Shown: one piece after another, positions 41,715-50,044 of the stretch | How the letters are laid out: each line of letters opens with the position of its first letter | How positions within the stretch are numbered: position 1 is the first letter of the stretch | From: UBA6107 sp964533735 | GTDB taxonomy: Bacteria > Chloroflexota > Anaerolineae > Anaerolineales > Anaerolineaceae | Length of the DNA: 64,000 bases | Assembly: GCA_964533735.1 (NCBI GenBank) | Contig: CAZHMD010000013.1 | Location: forward strand, 1-64,000 | Direction of reading: 5' to 3' | Made by a program: the position numbers and the translations under genes | Notes under the pieces: generated by a model | What the model saw: the letters and a program-made list of their open reading frames with translations, nothing else | Databases searched by the model: none | What the model was told of the DNA's origin: nothing

Positions 41715-43127
41715 CTAGAAGGGAGGTCTGCCGCTGGAGAAGGCGGAAAAGTCAATCGTCGGGTTGAGAATGATCACATCACCCTCTTTTACATCACCAG
41801 AAACATACTCGCTCATCGTGTCTGAAGAAGCCCCGATTTCAACTTCAACGGCGGTTTGGATGCCGTTTTTCATCAGGTAAATAACGCGTTTTCCATCCAC
41901 CAGGCGCACCGCGCGGTTGGGGATGAGAAGAATATCCTTGAGATTACTGATAACGATATTCACCGCGGCGGTCATGCCGGGGAGAACCTGTTCGTCCGCG
42001 TCGAGGATCTCAATGGTTACCTCAAAATTCACCACTCCCGCAGTGCTGGTTCCCACAAGCGCCACCTCAACCACCTTGCCGGTGTAAGACCGGCTGGAAA
42101 TGGCGTCAAACGTCAGGTCCACTGCCTGACCAACCTTGATGCTGTTAATGTCGACCTCCGGAACCATTACGTCCACCAGCATGCGCGAGAGGTCATCAAT
42201 GCGGAAGGCAACACCACCAGCGTTTACCTGGTCACCAGGTAAATTTTTCACTTCTGTAACAGTACCGTCAAATGGGACAGTAAGCCTGGACATATCGATT
42301 GTGGCTTGAATGGAGTTAATGCGTGCCTGGGCGGCAGCAATGTCATCAGGGTCGGTGCCATTTTTCAAGCGATCCCATTCACGCTGAGCATCATCCAGCT
42401 GGGCTTTGGCCAAGGCAATTTTGCCTTCGGAGATCGAGACTTCCTGGGTATTTGGGGATTGCGTGTAGTAATTAAGCGTTTTCTGGGCTGTCTGGAGAGC
42501 GATTTTGGCGTTGGCAAGGTTGCTCAATGCGCCAGCCTTCAACGGGTCAGAATCCGGACTCTCAGAGAAGCGGTTGTAATATTCCTGGGCTTTATCCACT
42601 TTGTCGTGCGCCAGGGTAACGGCGGCGCTGGCAGCGTCCACCTGATCCGGGTTGACCACCCGCGTGGTGTTGGAAGCCTGTCTATTCCAGAGGGCGTTGT
42701 TATATGCCTGCTGGGCGTTGGCAAGGTTAAGCTGCGCCTGTGCCTGGTTGGCACTTGAATTTACCAGGTTTTCGAGACTGCGCTGGGCATTCACCAGTTC
42801 GGCTTTTGCCAGGATCACGCTCTGGGGGAGTGAGGTCTCTGCCAGTTCAGCCAGGGTTTGGCCCGCTGCCACAGTGTCTCCAGCAGCCACGTTGATGGCT
42901 GCAACCCGTCCGCTGGTCTGCCAGTTCAGGGTGGTTGTCTGATTGGCGTGCACGGAGCCGGTGGCTCCCACAATGGCCAGCAAATTCCCTTTTTCAAGTG
43001 TTTGTGTCTGAACACTGGCGCTGGCTGCGTTTTGCTTGTTTATCCTGGTGATCACAATTATTGCCGCGACTGCTAACACCACAAGGATCCCAATGATCCA
43101 TACGACCTTACGTGATGACTTCTTCAT
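41715..43127 (-). CDS. macA: MacA/HlyD-type adaptor protein
   Basis: 470 residues. An N-terminal anchor (about 9-30) leads to a split lipoyl/barrel-sandwich domain (GRVAAINVAAGDTVAAGQTL about 90 and VNAGGVAFRIDD about 310), a long coiled coil between them (about 120-275) rich in Ala, Asn and Gln, a beta-barrel and a C-terminal VDGKRVIYLMKNG segment. It links the exporter to the outer face. In a single-membrane Chloroflexota cell there is no outer membrane channel to bridge, so it probably only gates substrate release. The role in resistance or export is undefined. Confidence 0.9.
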   Translation of the reverse strand: MKKSSRKVVWIIGILVVLAVAAIIVITRINKQNAASASVQTQTLEKGNLLAIVGATGSVHANQTTTLNWQTSGRVAAINVAAGDTVAAGQTLAELAETSLPQSVILAKAELVNAQRSLENLVNSSANQAQAQLNLANAQQAYNNALWNRQASNTTRVVNPDQVDAASAAVTLAHDKVDKAQEYYNRFSESPDSDPLKAGALSNLANAKIALQTAQKTLNYYTQSPNTQEVSISEGKIALAKAQLDDAQREWDRLKNGTDPDDIAAAQARINSIQATIDMSRLTVPFDGTVTEVKNLPGDQVNAGGVAFRIDDLSRMLVDVMVPEVDINSIKVGQAVDLTFDAISSRSYTGKVVEVALVGTSTAGVVNFEVTIEILDADEQVLPGMTAAVNIVISNLKDILLIPNRAVRLVDGKRVIYLMKNGIQTAVEVEIGASSDTMSEYVSGDVKEGDVIILNPTIDFSAFSSGRPPF

Positions 43128-43204
43128 TTTTCCATCCCAGTTCTATATTTAATTACCCAAAATTATCATAATGCATCCGGTATAATCGCAGGTAAGAATA
43201 ATGT

Positions 43205-44449
43205 ATGAATCGTATTAGAAAGATATTCTGGTTACTGGTATTCTTATGTGCTGTGATGATCGCTCTCACCGAATCGGCGGTTGTGATCTCAACGCCGAAG
43301 GATCAGGCACGTCAGTTAACCCGGAAACTCGAGTTTGATTATATCGCATGGACACTAAAAGCAGTTGAAGTTAAAGCTGCAGAAGCGGGAATTGGCGTTA
43401 CTCAACGGTTAACTGCGGCAAAGCAGCACCAGGTGGTCGTAAGATATTTTGACCTGGTCGAACAACTCGAAACTGTCCAGGGACAGGTCCAGCAAATCTA
43501 CTCGGACCCATCTGTTGACAATCCGCGTGAGGCAGCCGCTGAAAAACTTGCCCTGCAGGAGGAGTTGCAGTCAACGCTCGCCAGACTGGATCCGATCGTT
43601 GAAGCCATCCTGCAGCAGCAGGTCGCTGAAACCCTGATCACGATGGGGATCCCCAGGTTTGGCGAAGTCCTGCCGCCAGTTCTGTTCCACACCTCCGCCA
43701 CACCACGCTCGTTAATAACATCACCGCGGGGGAAGATCGTGCAGGAGGTCAGCATCTCCCTGATGGCGGATATGACCCTGGAAGAAATGAGCCGGCTGGA
43801 AGAAAACGTGGAGGACAAAACCGGGCAATCTGCCCTGGTGGTGGGTACCGGTGGCATTGGTGTTTACCCGACCATGATCATGCGCACCTCCAGCTTCGAC
43901 TGGGTGGTCAATACCATTGCCCACGAATGGACGCACAATTACCTCACCATGCGGGTGCTTGGATTGAACTATGAAACCACCCCGGAATTAAGGACAATGA
44001 ATGAAACCACTGCCTCAATTGCCGGGAACGAGATCGGGCAGGCGGTGATACGCTTGTACTATCCAGAATTGGCTTCCATTAGGAACCAGGCAGGTAAAAA
44101 ATCCGCACCCATCGAGGATGATGCTTTTAATTTCAATGCGGAAATGCACCTGACGCGCATCCGGGTGGATAAATTACTGGAAGAGGGGCGTATAGATGAA
44201 GCAGAAAAGTATATGGAGCAGCGCCGCCAGGTTTTTGTGGATCACGGGTACCTCATCCGTAAGTTGAACCAGGCATATTTTGCCTTTTACGGCGCGTACG
44301 CCGACAGCCCGGTGAGCGCTGCCGGTGAAGACCCAGTGGGGGAGGCTGTGAGGGATTTTCGAGCGCAAAGTTCAACCCTGGCAGAATTCCTGCGCGCGAT
44401 AGGCAAGATGAACAGCTATGAAGACCTGCTCAAAGCTGTAGGGAAATAG
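43205..44449 (+). CDS. Putative secreted or anchored zinc metallopeptidase (gluzincin-like)
   Basis: 414 residues. An N-terminal anchor/signal (about 7-24) is followed by a helical region (40-135, coiled-coil-like). The zinc motif HEWTH (His240, Glu241, His244) is followed 23 residues on by NETTAS (Glu267), close to the HExxH...NExxS pattern of gluzincins where the later Glu is the third ligand. I know no named family for the complete protein. A TATAAT at 43181-43186 lies just upstream. The adjacent exporter operon is divergent. Confidence 0.65.
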   Translation: MNRIRKIFWLLVFLCAVMIALTESAVVISTPKDQARQLTRKLEFDYIAWTLKAVEVKAAEAGIGVTQRLTAAKQHQVVVRYFDLVEQLETVQGQVQQIYSDPSVDNPREAAAEKLALQEELQSTLARLDPIVEAILQQQVAETLITMGIPRFGEVLPPVLFHTSATPRSLITSPRGKIVQEVSISLMADMTLEEMSRLEENVEDKTGQSALVVGTGGIGVYPTMIMRTSSFDWVVNTIAHEWTHNYLTMRVLGLNYETTPELRTMNETTASIAGNEIGQAVIRLYYPELASIRNQAGKKSAPIEDDAFNFNAEMHLTRIRVDKLLEEGRIDEAEKYMEQRRQVFVDHGYLIRKLNQAYFAFYGAYADSPVSAAGEDPVGEAVRDFRAQSSTLAEFLRAIGKMNSYEDLLKAVGK

Positions 44450-44471
44450 ATTCTACATCGTCGATTACAGG

Positions 44472-44852
44472 TTAATCATCCACTCCCGGAGCTGAGGCCA
44501 GGTCCGGCAGGTCTTTCTCGATCTCTTCGGGGCTTTGACCCTTTTCGAGGCGGTCAACCACCTCGTCAAATTCACCGGGAAGGTCGTCTGCGCCGACCTG
44601 CTCGCGCATGTCGCGCATCATCCTGCCAAGACGGCGGGGGTCATCCTCGAGGGCTGCCATATTCTCCGGATCAGCCATTTCTTCCAGGCGCGAAATGTCG
44701 TTGGTTGCCACCCTCACCGCCCGGATGATACGCTGCACATTTTTGGAACCGCAGTGCGGACACAGGGGAGAATATCCATCGTACTCAGCGTAGGTGAGAT
44801 AGTGGTCGTACCTTTTACGGCAATCCTGGCAGCGGAAATCATAAACGGGCAT
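44472..44852 (-). CDS. FmdB-family zinc-ribbon protein
   Basis: 126 residues. The N-terminal 40 residues are the FmdB zinc ribbon, with Cys pairs in YDFRCQDC and CPHCGSKN; the rest is a charged, Asp/Glu-rich helical tail. FmdB was described as a putative regulator of formamidase expression; most homologues are uncharacterised. It is divergent from gmk. Confidence 0.88.
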   Translation of the reverse strand: MPVYDFRCQDCRKRYDHYLTYAEYDGYSPLCPHCGSKNVQRIIRAVRVATNDISRLEEMADPENMAALEDDPRRLGRMMRDMREQVGADDLPGEFDEVVDRLEKGQSPEEIEKDLPDLASAPGVDD

Positions 44853-44883
44853 CGGAACCTCAGGCGAAAAAGATAATATCCAT

Positions 44884-44889
44884 TATAAT
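44884..44889 (+). promoter_or_regulatory. -10 box upstream of gmk
   Basis: Perfect TATAAT 40 bases before the gmk ATG; no clear -35 seen. Confidence 0.4.
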
Positions 44890-44928
44890 CTTCTCATTAC
44901 ATCAATTTGAACCGGAAAATGGTGGTTA

Positions 44929-45552
44929 ATGCCGAAAGAAGAGTTGTCATTTGATCTTTATCACCCCCAACCACTGCTGATCGTGCTTTCGGGCACATCA
45001 GGGGTGGGCAAGGACGCAGTCCTCAAGGGGATGCGCCGCAGGGACCTGCCGCTGCATTATGTAGTGACCGCCACCAGCCGGCCTCCGCGCCAGAACGAAG
45101 TGGACGGCAAGGATTATTTTTTTTACTCCAAAAAAGAATTCAAGCAGCGCATTGACAACGGTGAATTCGCAGAATATGCCCTGGTCTATGATGACTATAA
45201 AGGCATTCCGCGCTGGCAGATCGATGAAGCTCTTTTGAGCGGCCGGGATGTGGTCATCAAGGTGGATGTGCAGGGAGCAGAAACTCTGCGCAACCTCTAC
45301 AAGGAAGCAGTTTTGATCTTCCTGCTCCCAAAGACAAAAGAGGAATGGTGCGGAAGGTTGATGGCGCGCAATACGGAAACACCCGAAAACCTCAAGGTAC
45401 GCATCGAGACAGCTAAAAAAGAATTAACTCAAATCGGGATGTTCGATTATATAGTGATCAATGCTGATGACCTGCTCGAGAAGGCTGTTGATGACATCAT
45501 CGATATTATCAAAGTGGAACACCACCGCGTTCAACACAGGAAAATCATTTAA
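44929..45552 (+). CDS. gmk: Guanylate kinase
   Basis: 207 residues. It phosphorylates GMP and dGMP to the diphosphates with ATP. P-loop SGTSGVGKDAVLKGM; GMP-binding TSRPPRQNEVDGKDYFF and FAEYALVYDDYKGIP; VDVQGAETLRN. In the P-loop Asp replaces the usual Ser/Thr after GK (GKDAVL), a change seen in other guanylate kinases. The stop is immediately followed by the rhomboid start, so the two are co-translated. Confidence 0.95.
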   Translation: MPKEELSFDLYHPQPLLIVLSGTSGVGKDAVLKGMRRRDLPLHYVVTATSRPPRQNEVDGKDYFFYSKKEFKQRIDNGEFAEYALVYDDYKGIPRWQIDEALLSGRDVVIKVDVQGAETLRNLYKEAVLIFLLPKTKEEWCGRLMARNTETPENLKVRIETAKKELTQIGMFDYIVINADDLLEKAVDDIIDIIKVEHHRVQHRKII

Positions 45553-46332
45553 ATGTCAGATCAAAATTCATCCGTTAATCCACCGGCGGCAGAAAATCCA
45601 ACTCGTGTCCCGGTGAGGTTCGGTACTGCGGCGGCAAAACCCACGGTAACCTATATCATCATCGGGTTAACCATTCTAGTTTTTGCGTTGCAGTACCTTT
45701 CTCAATACTTGAGCCCGAGTGCCTATGACTGGCCTTACCTGCTGGGTGCCAAGGTCAACGAGCTGATCCTGGCGGGGCAGGTGTGGCGGTTTTTCACCCC
45801 CATGCTGCTGCACGGCAGTATCATGCACATCGGTTTCAATATGTATGCGCTGTATGTCATTGGCTCCTCGCTGGAGCGGCATTATGGGCACTGGCGTTTC
45901 CTTCTCCTCTATCTCATCGGGGGGTTCACCGGCAACGTGCTTTCCTTTATGCTTTCTGCAAATCCATCCATTGGTGCATCCACCGCGGTATTTGGCCTGG
46001 TGGCAGCCGAGGCTGTATTCATTTATAAAAACCGCAAATTGTTTGGTTCACGCGCGCGTGGAATGCTGATGAACCTGGGCCTGGTCATCCTTGTTAACCT
46101 GGTTTTGGGGTTATCCCCCGGCATCGATAACTGGGGTCACCTCGGCGGATTGGCAGGCGGATTAATCTTTGCCTGGGTGGCGGGTCCGTTGTATACCATG
46201 GCTATTGCCACTGATGCCACAACAGGCTATTCGCTCATGGATGCCCACGGCGCAAAAGAGGTGTTGTGGGGGGCAATGCTTTCCGGCGGATTATTCCTGG
46301 CAGTGGTCATCGGAAGATTCCTGGCGGGATAA
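45553..46332 (+). CDS. Rhomboid intramembrane serine protease
   Basis: 259 residues with six membrane helices after a 30-residue cytoplasmic tail. The catalytic Ser143 lies in GASTAVFGL and the His196 in WGHLGGLAGG; HIGFNMYALYVIGSSLE has the conserved His and Asn. The usual GxSG is here GAST, so the last glycine is replaced. The dyad is intact and the enzyme is probably active. Substrate unknown. Its start follows gmk with no gap. Confidence 0.9.
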   Translation: MSDQNSSVNPPAAENPTRVPVRFGTAAAKPTVTYIIIGLTILVFALQYLSQYLSPSAYDWPYLLGAKVNELILAGQVWRFFTPMLLHGSIMHIGFNMYALYVIGSSLERHYGHWRFLLLYLIGGFTGNVLSFMLSANPSIGASTAVFGLVAAEAVFIYKNRKLFGSRARGMLMNLGLVILVNLVLGLSPGIDNWGHLGGLAGGLIFAWVAGPLYTMAIATDATTGYSLMDAHGAKEVLWGAMLSGGLFLAVVIGRFLAG

Positions 46333-46334
46333 AA

Positions 46335-46366
46335 ATAACACGGAGAATGATCTCCGTGTTTTATTC
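46335..46366. terminator. Bidirectional terminator
   Basis: AACACGGAGA-ATGA-TCTCCGTGTT, a perfect 10-bp stem with T-rich sequence on the plus side and A-rich on the other, between convergent rhomboid and livF genes. Confidence 0.9.
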
Positions 46367-47089
46367 TCAGGCTACCGTTTCGCCGCCCAGGTAGGCGTTG
46401 ATCACCATGGGGTTATGCACCAGTTCACTGGCGGCACCGCTTAACACTACCTTCCCGGTATCCAAAACGTATCCCCGGTTGGCAATCGAAAGTGCCATTA
46501 AAGCATTTTGCTCAACCAGTAGAATACTCGTACCGTTCTTATTGATCTCACGGATGATATCAAAGATACTTTCCAATAAAATTGGAGAAAGACCCATCGA
46601 TGGCTCATCCAGGAGAAGCAAGCGCGGATGAGCCATGAGTGCCCGGGCGATGGCTAACATTTGTTGTTCTCCGCCAGACAATGTGCCCGCAAGCTGCCTG
46701 GAGCGTTCCTTCAAACGGGGAAAAAGGGTGAACATCTTTTCGTAATCTTCGCGGATCGTTTTCTGGTCGCCCCGACTGAATGCCCCCATTGCCAGGTTTT
46801 CCTTGACACTCAAGCGGGAAAACACATGCCGGCCTTCCGGCACCAGCGCAATTCCGAGCTTTACGATCTCGTGAGGAGGAACCTTTGAAAGATCTTCTCC
46901 CGAAAAGAGGATTTTCCCTGACGACGCCTTTTGCAGCCCACAAATTGATTTTAAGGTGGTGGTCTTCCCCGCGCCGTTCGCGCCGATCAGGCAGACGATT
47001 TCTCCGGACTCGACGCTGAGCGAGACCCCGTCGATGGCGCGAATCTTTCCGTAATATGTTTGAATATTTTCCACAATCAATAAAGTCAT
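46367..47089 (-). CDS. livF: Branched-chain amino-acid ABC transporter ATPase LivF
   Basis: About 240 residues. Walker A GANGAGKTT, signature TLSGGEQQMLAIARALM, Walker B LLLLDEPSMGLSP and H-loop (ILLVEQN) are present. QTYYGKIRAIDGVSL near the start and the ending AYLGGE are typical of LivF rather than LivG. It hydrolyses ATP with LivG to drive HAAT-type import. A start three codons upstream is equally possible. It is the last gene of the livJHMGF operon. Confidence 0.95.
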   Translation of the reverse strand: MTLLIVENIQTYYGKIRAIDGVSLSVESGEIVCLIGANGAGKTTTLKSICGLQKASSGKILFSGEDLSKVPPHEIVKLGIALVPEGRHVFSRLSVKENLAMGAFSRGDQKTIREDYEKMFTLFPRLKERSRQLAGTLSGGEQQMLAIARALMAHPRLLLLDEPSMGLSPILLESIFDIIREINKNGTSILLVEQNALMALSIANRGYVLDTGKVVLSGAASELVHNPMVINAYLGGETVA

Positions 47090-47138
47090 GAGTGCCATCC
47101 AACCGGGAGTATTTTAATGGGCAGGTCTATTGAATTTG

Positions 47139-47918
47139 TCATTTTCGAAAAGTGGTGCTCCCGAGGTAAGCTTTGATCACCCGCGGATCTTTTTGAACCT
47201 GGTCTGGTCTGCCTTCGGATATCTTTTGTCCAAAATCCAGCACGGTCACCTGCTCACTGATGCTCATGATCAGGGACATGTCGTGTTCAATGATCAGGAT
47301 CGTCAGACTGAGGCTGTCCCGCAGCTGGCGAATCAGTTGAGCCAGGTCGCGCGTTTCAGTCGGGTTCATTCCCGCGGAGGGTTCATCCAGCAGGAGTAAC
47401 TTGGGCTGGCAGGCGATAGCCCGGCCAATCTCCAGACGACGCTGCGCGCCGTACGGCAGATTGCGCGCAAGCTGGTCGCCCAACCCGGAAAGGCCGATAA
47501 TCTTCTGGATCTTGCCTGCCTGGATGAGTGCTGAACGGTTTTCTCTAAAGTATCGCCGCGTGTGCATCATCGTGTCGAAAAGATTGGTTTTCAGACGGAT
47601 ATGCTGTCCGCCGAGGATGTTCTCCAGTACGGTGAGGCTGGCATAAGTGCGGATGTTCTGGTAAGTCCTGCCAACGCCGCGTTCAGCGATCTTATGCGAG
47701 GGCAATCCGGCAATATTATCCCCATCCAGCAGGATCTCTCCTGCATCTGGTTTATAAAATCCGGTCACGCAGTTAAAGCACGTTGTCTTACCGGCTCCGT
47801 TGGGACCGATTAGGCTGCAGATGGAACCGGTCGGGACATTGAAGGAAAGATCATCCACGGCTTTGATCCCGCCAAAGTTGATCGTGAGATTCCTGATTGA
47901 CAGCAGCGCGTCGGTCAT
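47139..47918 (-). CDS. livG: Branched-chain amino-acid ABC transporter ATPase LivG
   Basis: 259 residues. Walker A GPNGAGKTT, signature PYGAQRRLEIGRAIA (LivG has this altered form instead of LSGGQ), Walker B LLLLDEPSAGMNP. IRNLTINFGGIKAVDDLSF is the LivG opening; the ending VIKAYLG is also typical. It overlaps livM by four bases. Confidence 0.95.
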   Translation of the reverse strand: MTDALLSIRNLTINFGGIKAVDDLSFNVPTGSICSLIGPNGAGKTTCFNCVTGFYKPDAGEILLDGDNIAGLPSHKIAERGVGRTYQNIRTYASLTVLENILGGQHIRLKTNLFDTMMHTRRYFRENRSALIQAGKIQKIIGLSGLGDQLARNLPYGAQRRLEIGRAIACQPKLLLLDEPSAGMNPTETRDLAQLIRQLRDSLSLTILIIEHDMSLIMSISEQVTVLDFGQKISEGRPDQVQKDPRVIKAYLGSTTFRK

Positions 47919-48937
47919 ACCTGGTCCTTTTCAGCGGCCATTATTTCGCCAATGCGCGACTCAAATTTAGGGGGTACCCGTGGGAGAAAACCGTTGGGTT
48001 TGAGGATCATCATTACTACCAGCAGGATGCCAAATATCAGCATGCGGAAATCGGAAAAACCACGCAGCATATCCGGCAGGGCGATCAGACCGAGCGCACC
48101 GAGGATGACGCCATACTGGTTTCCCAAACCGCCGAGGATGATCAGGCAGAGTATATTAATGGAGGAAAGCAGGCTGAAATTATCAGGGAATATGGAGCCC
48201 TGCCAGGCAGCAAATACCACGCCTCCCACACCTCCGATGAACGCCCCCAGGGCAAACGCCAGCAGCTTGTACCACACTGTATTCACCCCGGAGATTTCAG
48301 CCACGTCCTCGTCTTCGCGGATGGCCAGCCAGGCGCGCCCAATCTTGGAATGAATAAGGCGGTTGGTGATGAAGACAAAGAAGATGATCAAAACGATGAT
48401 CAGAAAATAAAAGTGGGTGCCGGTGTTAAAGGTCATCCCAAAAAGCACCGGCTTATCAATGCGGATGATGCCCTGTGAACCATTGGTGATGCCGCGCAGG
48501 TTCAGCAGCAGCAGGCGGGTGATCTCGCCGAACCCGAGTGTGACAATGGCGAGGTAATCACCGCGCAAGCGCAGGACCGGGATGGAGATTAACGCACCAA
48601 CCAGAGCAGCCACCAACCCGCCAACAACCAGCATGATCCAAAATGGCATATGGATGTCGAATTGCCCCGAGGCAAGGATGGCGTAAATATAAGCACCAAT
48701 GCCGTAGTAGGCGGCAAATCCAAGGTCCAGCAACCCGGCAAAACCAACATGGATGAGCAATCCCAATCCCAACAGGATATACAACCCGGCATAACCCAGG
48801 ATGCGTACCCAGAGATTTACCTGCGGGAAGGGAAGAAAAGGCATGATCAGCAGGGCGGCGAGAAACACCGGGATAAAAATCCATTTGATCCACGATGCCC
48901 GGGAAACGATTGCGGAAATTCTTGTAAATAAGGCCAT
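47915..48937 (-). CDS. livM: Branched-chain amino-acid ABC transporter permease LivM
   Basis: 340 residues with ten or so membrane helices. GLGLLIHVGFAGLLDLGFAA and YYGIGAYIYAILAS (the latter being a common LivM feature), then RLRGDYLAIVTLGFGEITRL, the motif that contacts the ATPases, and RAWLAIREDEDVAEISGVN. It pairs with LivH to form the channel. Confidence 0.95.
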   Translation of the reverse strand: MALFTRISAIVSRASWIKWIFIPVFLAALLIMPFLPFPQVNLWVRILGYAGLYILLGLGLLIHVGFAGLLDLGFAAYYGIGAYIYAILASGQFDIHMPFWIMLVVGGLVAALVGALISIPVLRLRGDYLAIVTLGFGEITRLLLLNLRGITNGSQGIIRIDKPVLFGMTFNTGTHFYFLIIVLIIFFVFITNRLIHSKIGRAWLAIREDEDVAEISGVNTVWYKLLAFALGAFIGGVGGVVFAAWQGSIFPDNFSLLSSINILCLIILGGLGNQYGVILGALGLIALPDMLRGFSDFRMLIFGILLVVMMILKPNGFLPRVPPKFESRIGEIMAAEKDQV

Positions 48938-48945
48938 GTTCTTCC

Positions 48946-49974
48946 CTATAGTTTCTTTTGGAATTTACGATGTCCCAGTAGACCGCTGGGCATGAATATC
49001 AGGGTGAGGATCAGTACAACAAAAGCCACCACATCCTTGTAGACAGCGGGCAAGACCTGCACACTTAATGTTTCAACAAGCCCTAAAATGTAACCGCCCA
49101 GCATGGCGCCTGGAATGCTGCCGATACCCCCAAGCACAGCTGCCGTGAATGCCTTGATCCCGGGAACGAAACCCATATCAACGCGAATCTGAAGATAAAA
49201 GAAGCCGACCATCACCCCCGCGATTCCTGCCAGGGCGGAGCCTATGAAGAAGGTGGTGGATATTGTACGATTAACATTCACTCCCATCAAAGCGGCGGTC
49301 TCTTTATCTTCAGAGACTGCCCTCATGGCGAGACCCACCTTGGTGAAGCGTACCAGGAGATACAAAATCACCATGATAACCAAAGATAAGGTAACGATGA
49401 GCATACGGGAATAGGATATGAATACCCCGGCGAGAACTACGCCATCAGTGCCCAGAATGGCAGGATAAGTTTTAGCCGCAGCGCCGCCAAAGGTTGTCAG
49501 GGTATTGATGACCCCTTGTCCGAAGCCCTGGGGAAAAAGGAAATTCTCCCCGATCTTGATGCTGAAAATCTTCTTACCGATGGTTGGCACCAGCCTGACT
49601 ACCTCTTGTAAGATGATCGATGCTCCAATGGCGCTGATCAATGCCGCCAGTCGGCCTGCATTGCGTAATGGGCGGTAAGCCAGGCGTTCCAGCACGATGC
49701 CTGTAATGGCAGAGCCCAGCATACCAGCAACAAAAGCGATGAGGATTGCGAGGATAGGGTTAGACGCCAGCAGCCCGGTCTTTTGCATCAGGCTGGTGGC
49801 AAATAACCCCCAATAGGCTCCAACCATGAAGACATCGCCGTGGGCAAAATTGACCATCGACAGGACGCCATACACCATGGTGTAACCGAGGGAGATCAAT
49901 GCGTAGAAACTGCCAATGGTTAATCCATTGACAACCTGTTCGAGGAAAGTCTTCAATCCATCTGATAACGGCAT
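48946..49974 (-). CDS. livH: Branched-chain amino-acid ABC transporter permease LivH
   Basis: About 342 residues with eight or nine membrane helices. GLTIGSFYALISLGYTMVYG, VNFAHGDVFMVGAYWGLF and the ATPase-contact region GLAMRAVSEDKETAALMGVN are LivH hallmarks. The longest frame would start 48 bases earlier, but that ATG lies in the stem of a strong hairpin; the internal ATG gives the usual LivH length. Confidence 0.93.
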   Translation of the reverse strand: MPLSDGLKTFLEQVVNGLTIGSFYALISLGYTMVYGVLSMVNFAHGDVFMVGAYWGLFATSLMQKTGLLASNPILAILIAFVAGMLGSAITGIVLERLAYRPLRNAGRLAALISAIGASIILQEVVRLVPTIGKKIFSIKIGENFLFPQGFGQGVINTLTTFGGAAAKTYPAILGTDGVVLAGVFISYSRMLIVTLSLVIMVILYLLVRFTKVGLAMRAVSEDKETAALMGVNVNRTISTTFFIGSALAGIAGVMVGFFYLQIRVDMGFVPGIKAFTAAVLGGIGSIPGAMLGGYILGLVETLSVQVLPAVYKDVVAFVVLILTLIFMPSGLLGHRKFQKKL

Positions 49975-49995
49975 GGTTGCGATGTCCAATTTCCA

Positions 49996-50025
49996 GAGAT
50001 GAGGGCGAAACACCGCCCTCATCTC
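49996..50025 (-). promoter_or_regulatory. Intercistronic hairpin between livJ and livH
   Basis: Perfect 12-bp stem (arms 49996-50007 and 50014-50025) with a 6-nt loop and no T run, 20 nt past the livJ stop. It fits a 3'-end protector that lets the binding protein exceed the permeases, as after oppA. Confidence 0.7.
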
Positions 50026-50044
50026 ATATTATAGTTATTTTGAT

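Noticed and set aside
49975..50022. Upstream start codon for livH
   Set aside because: The ATG lies in one arm of a perfect 12-bp hairpin and the extra 16 residues are not LivH-like.
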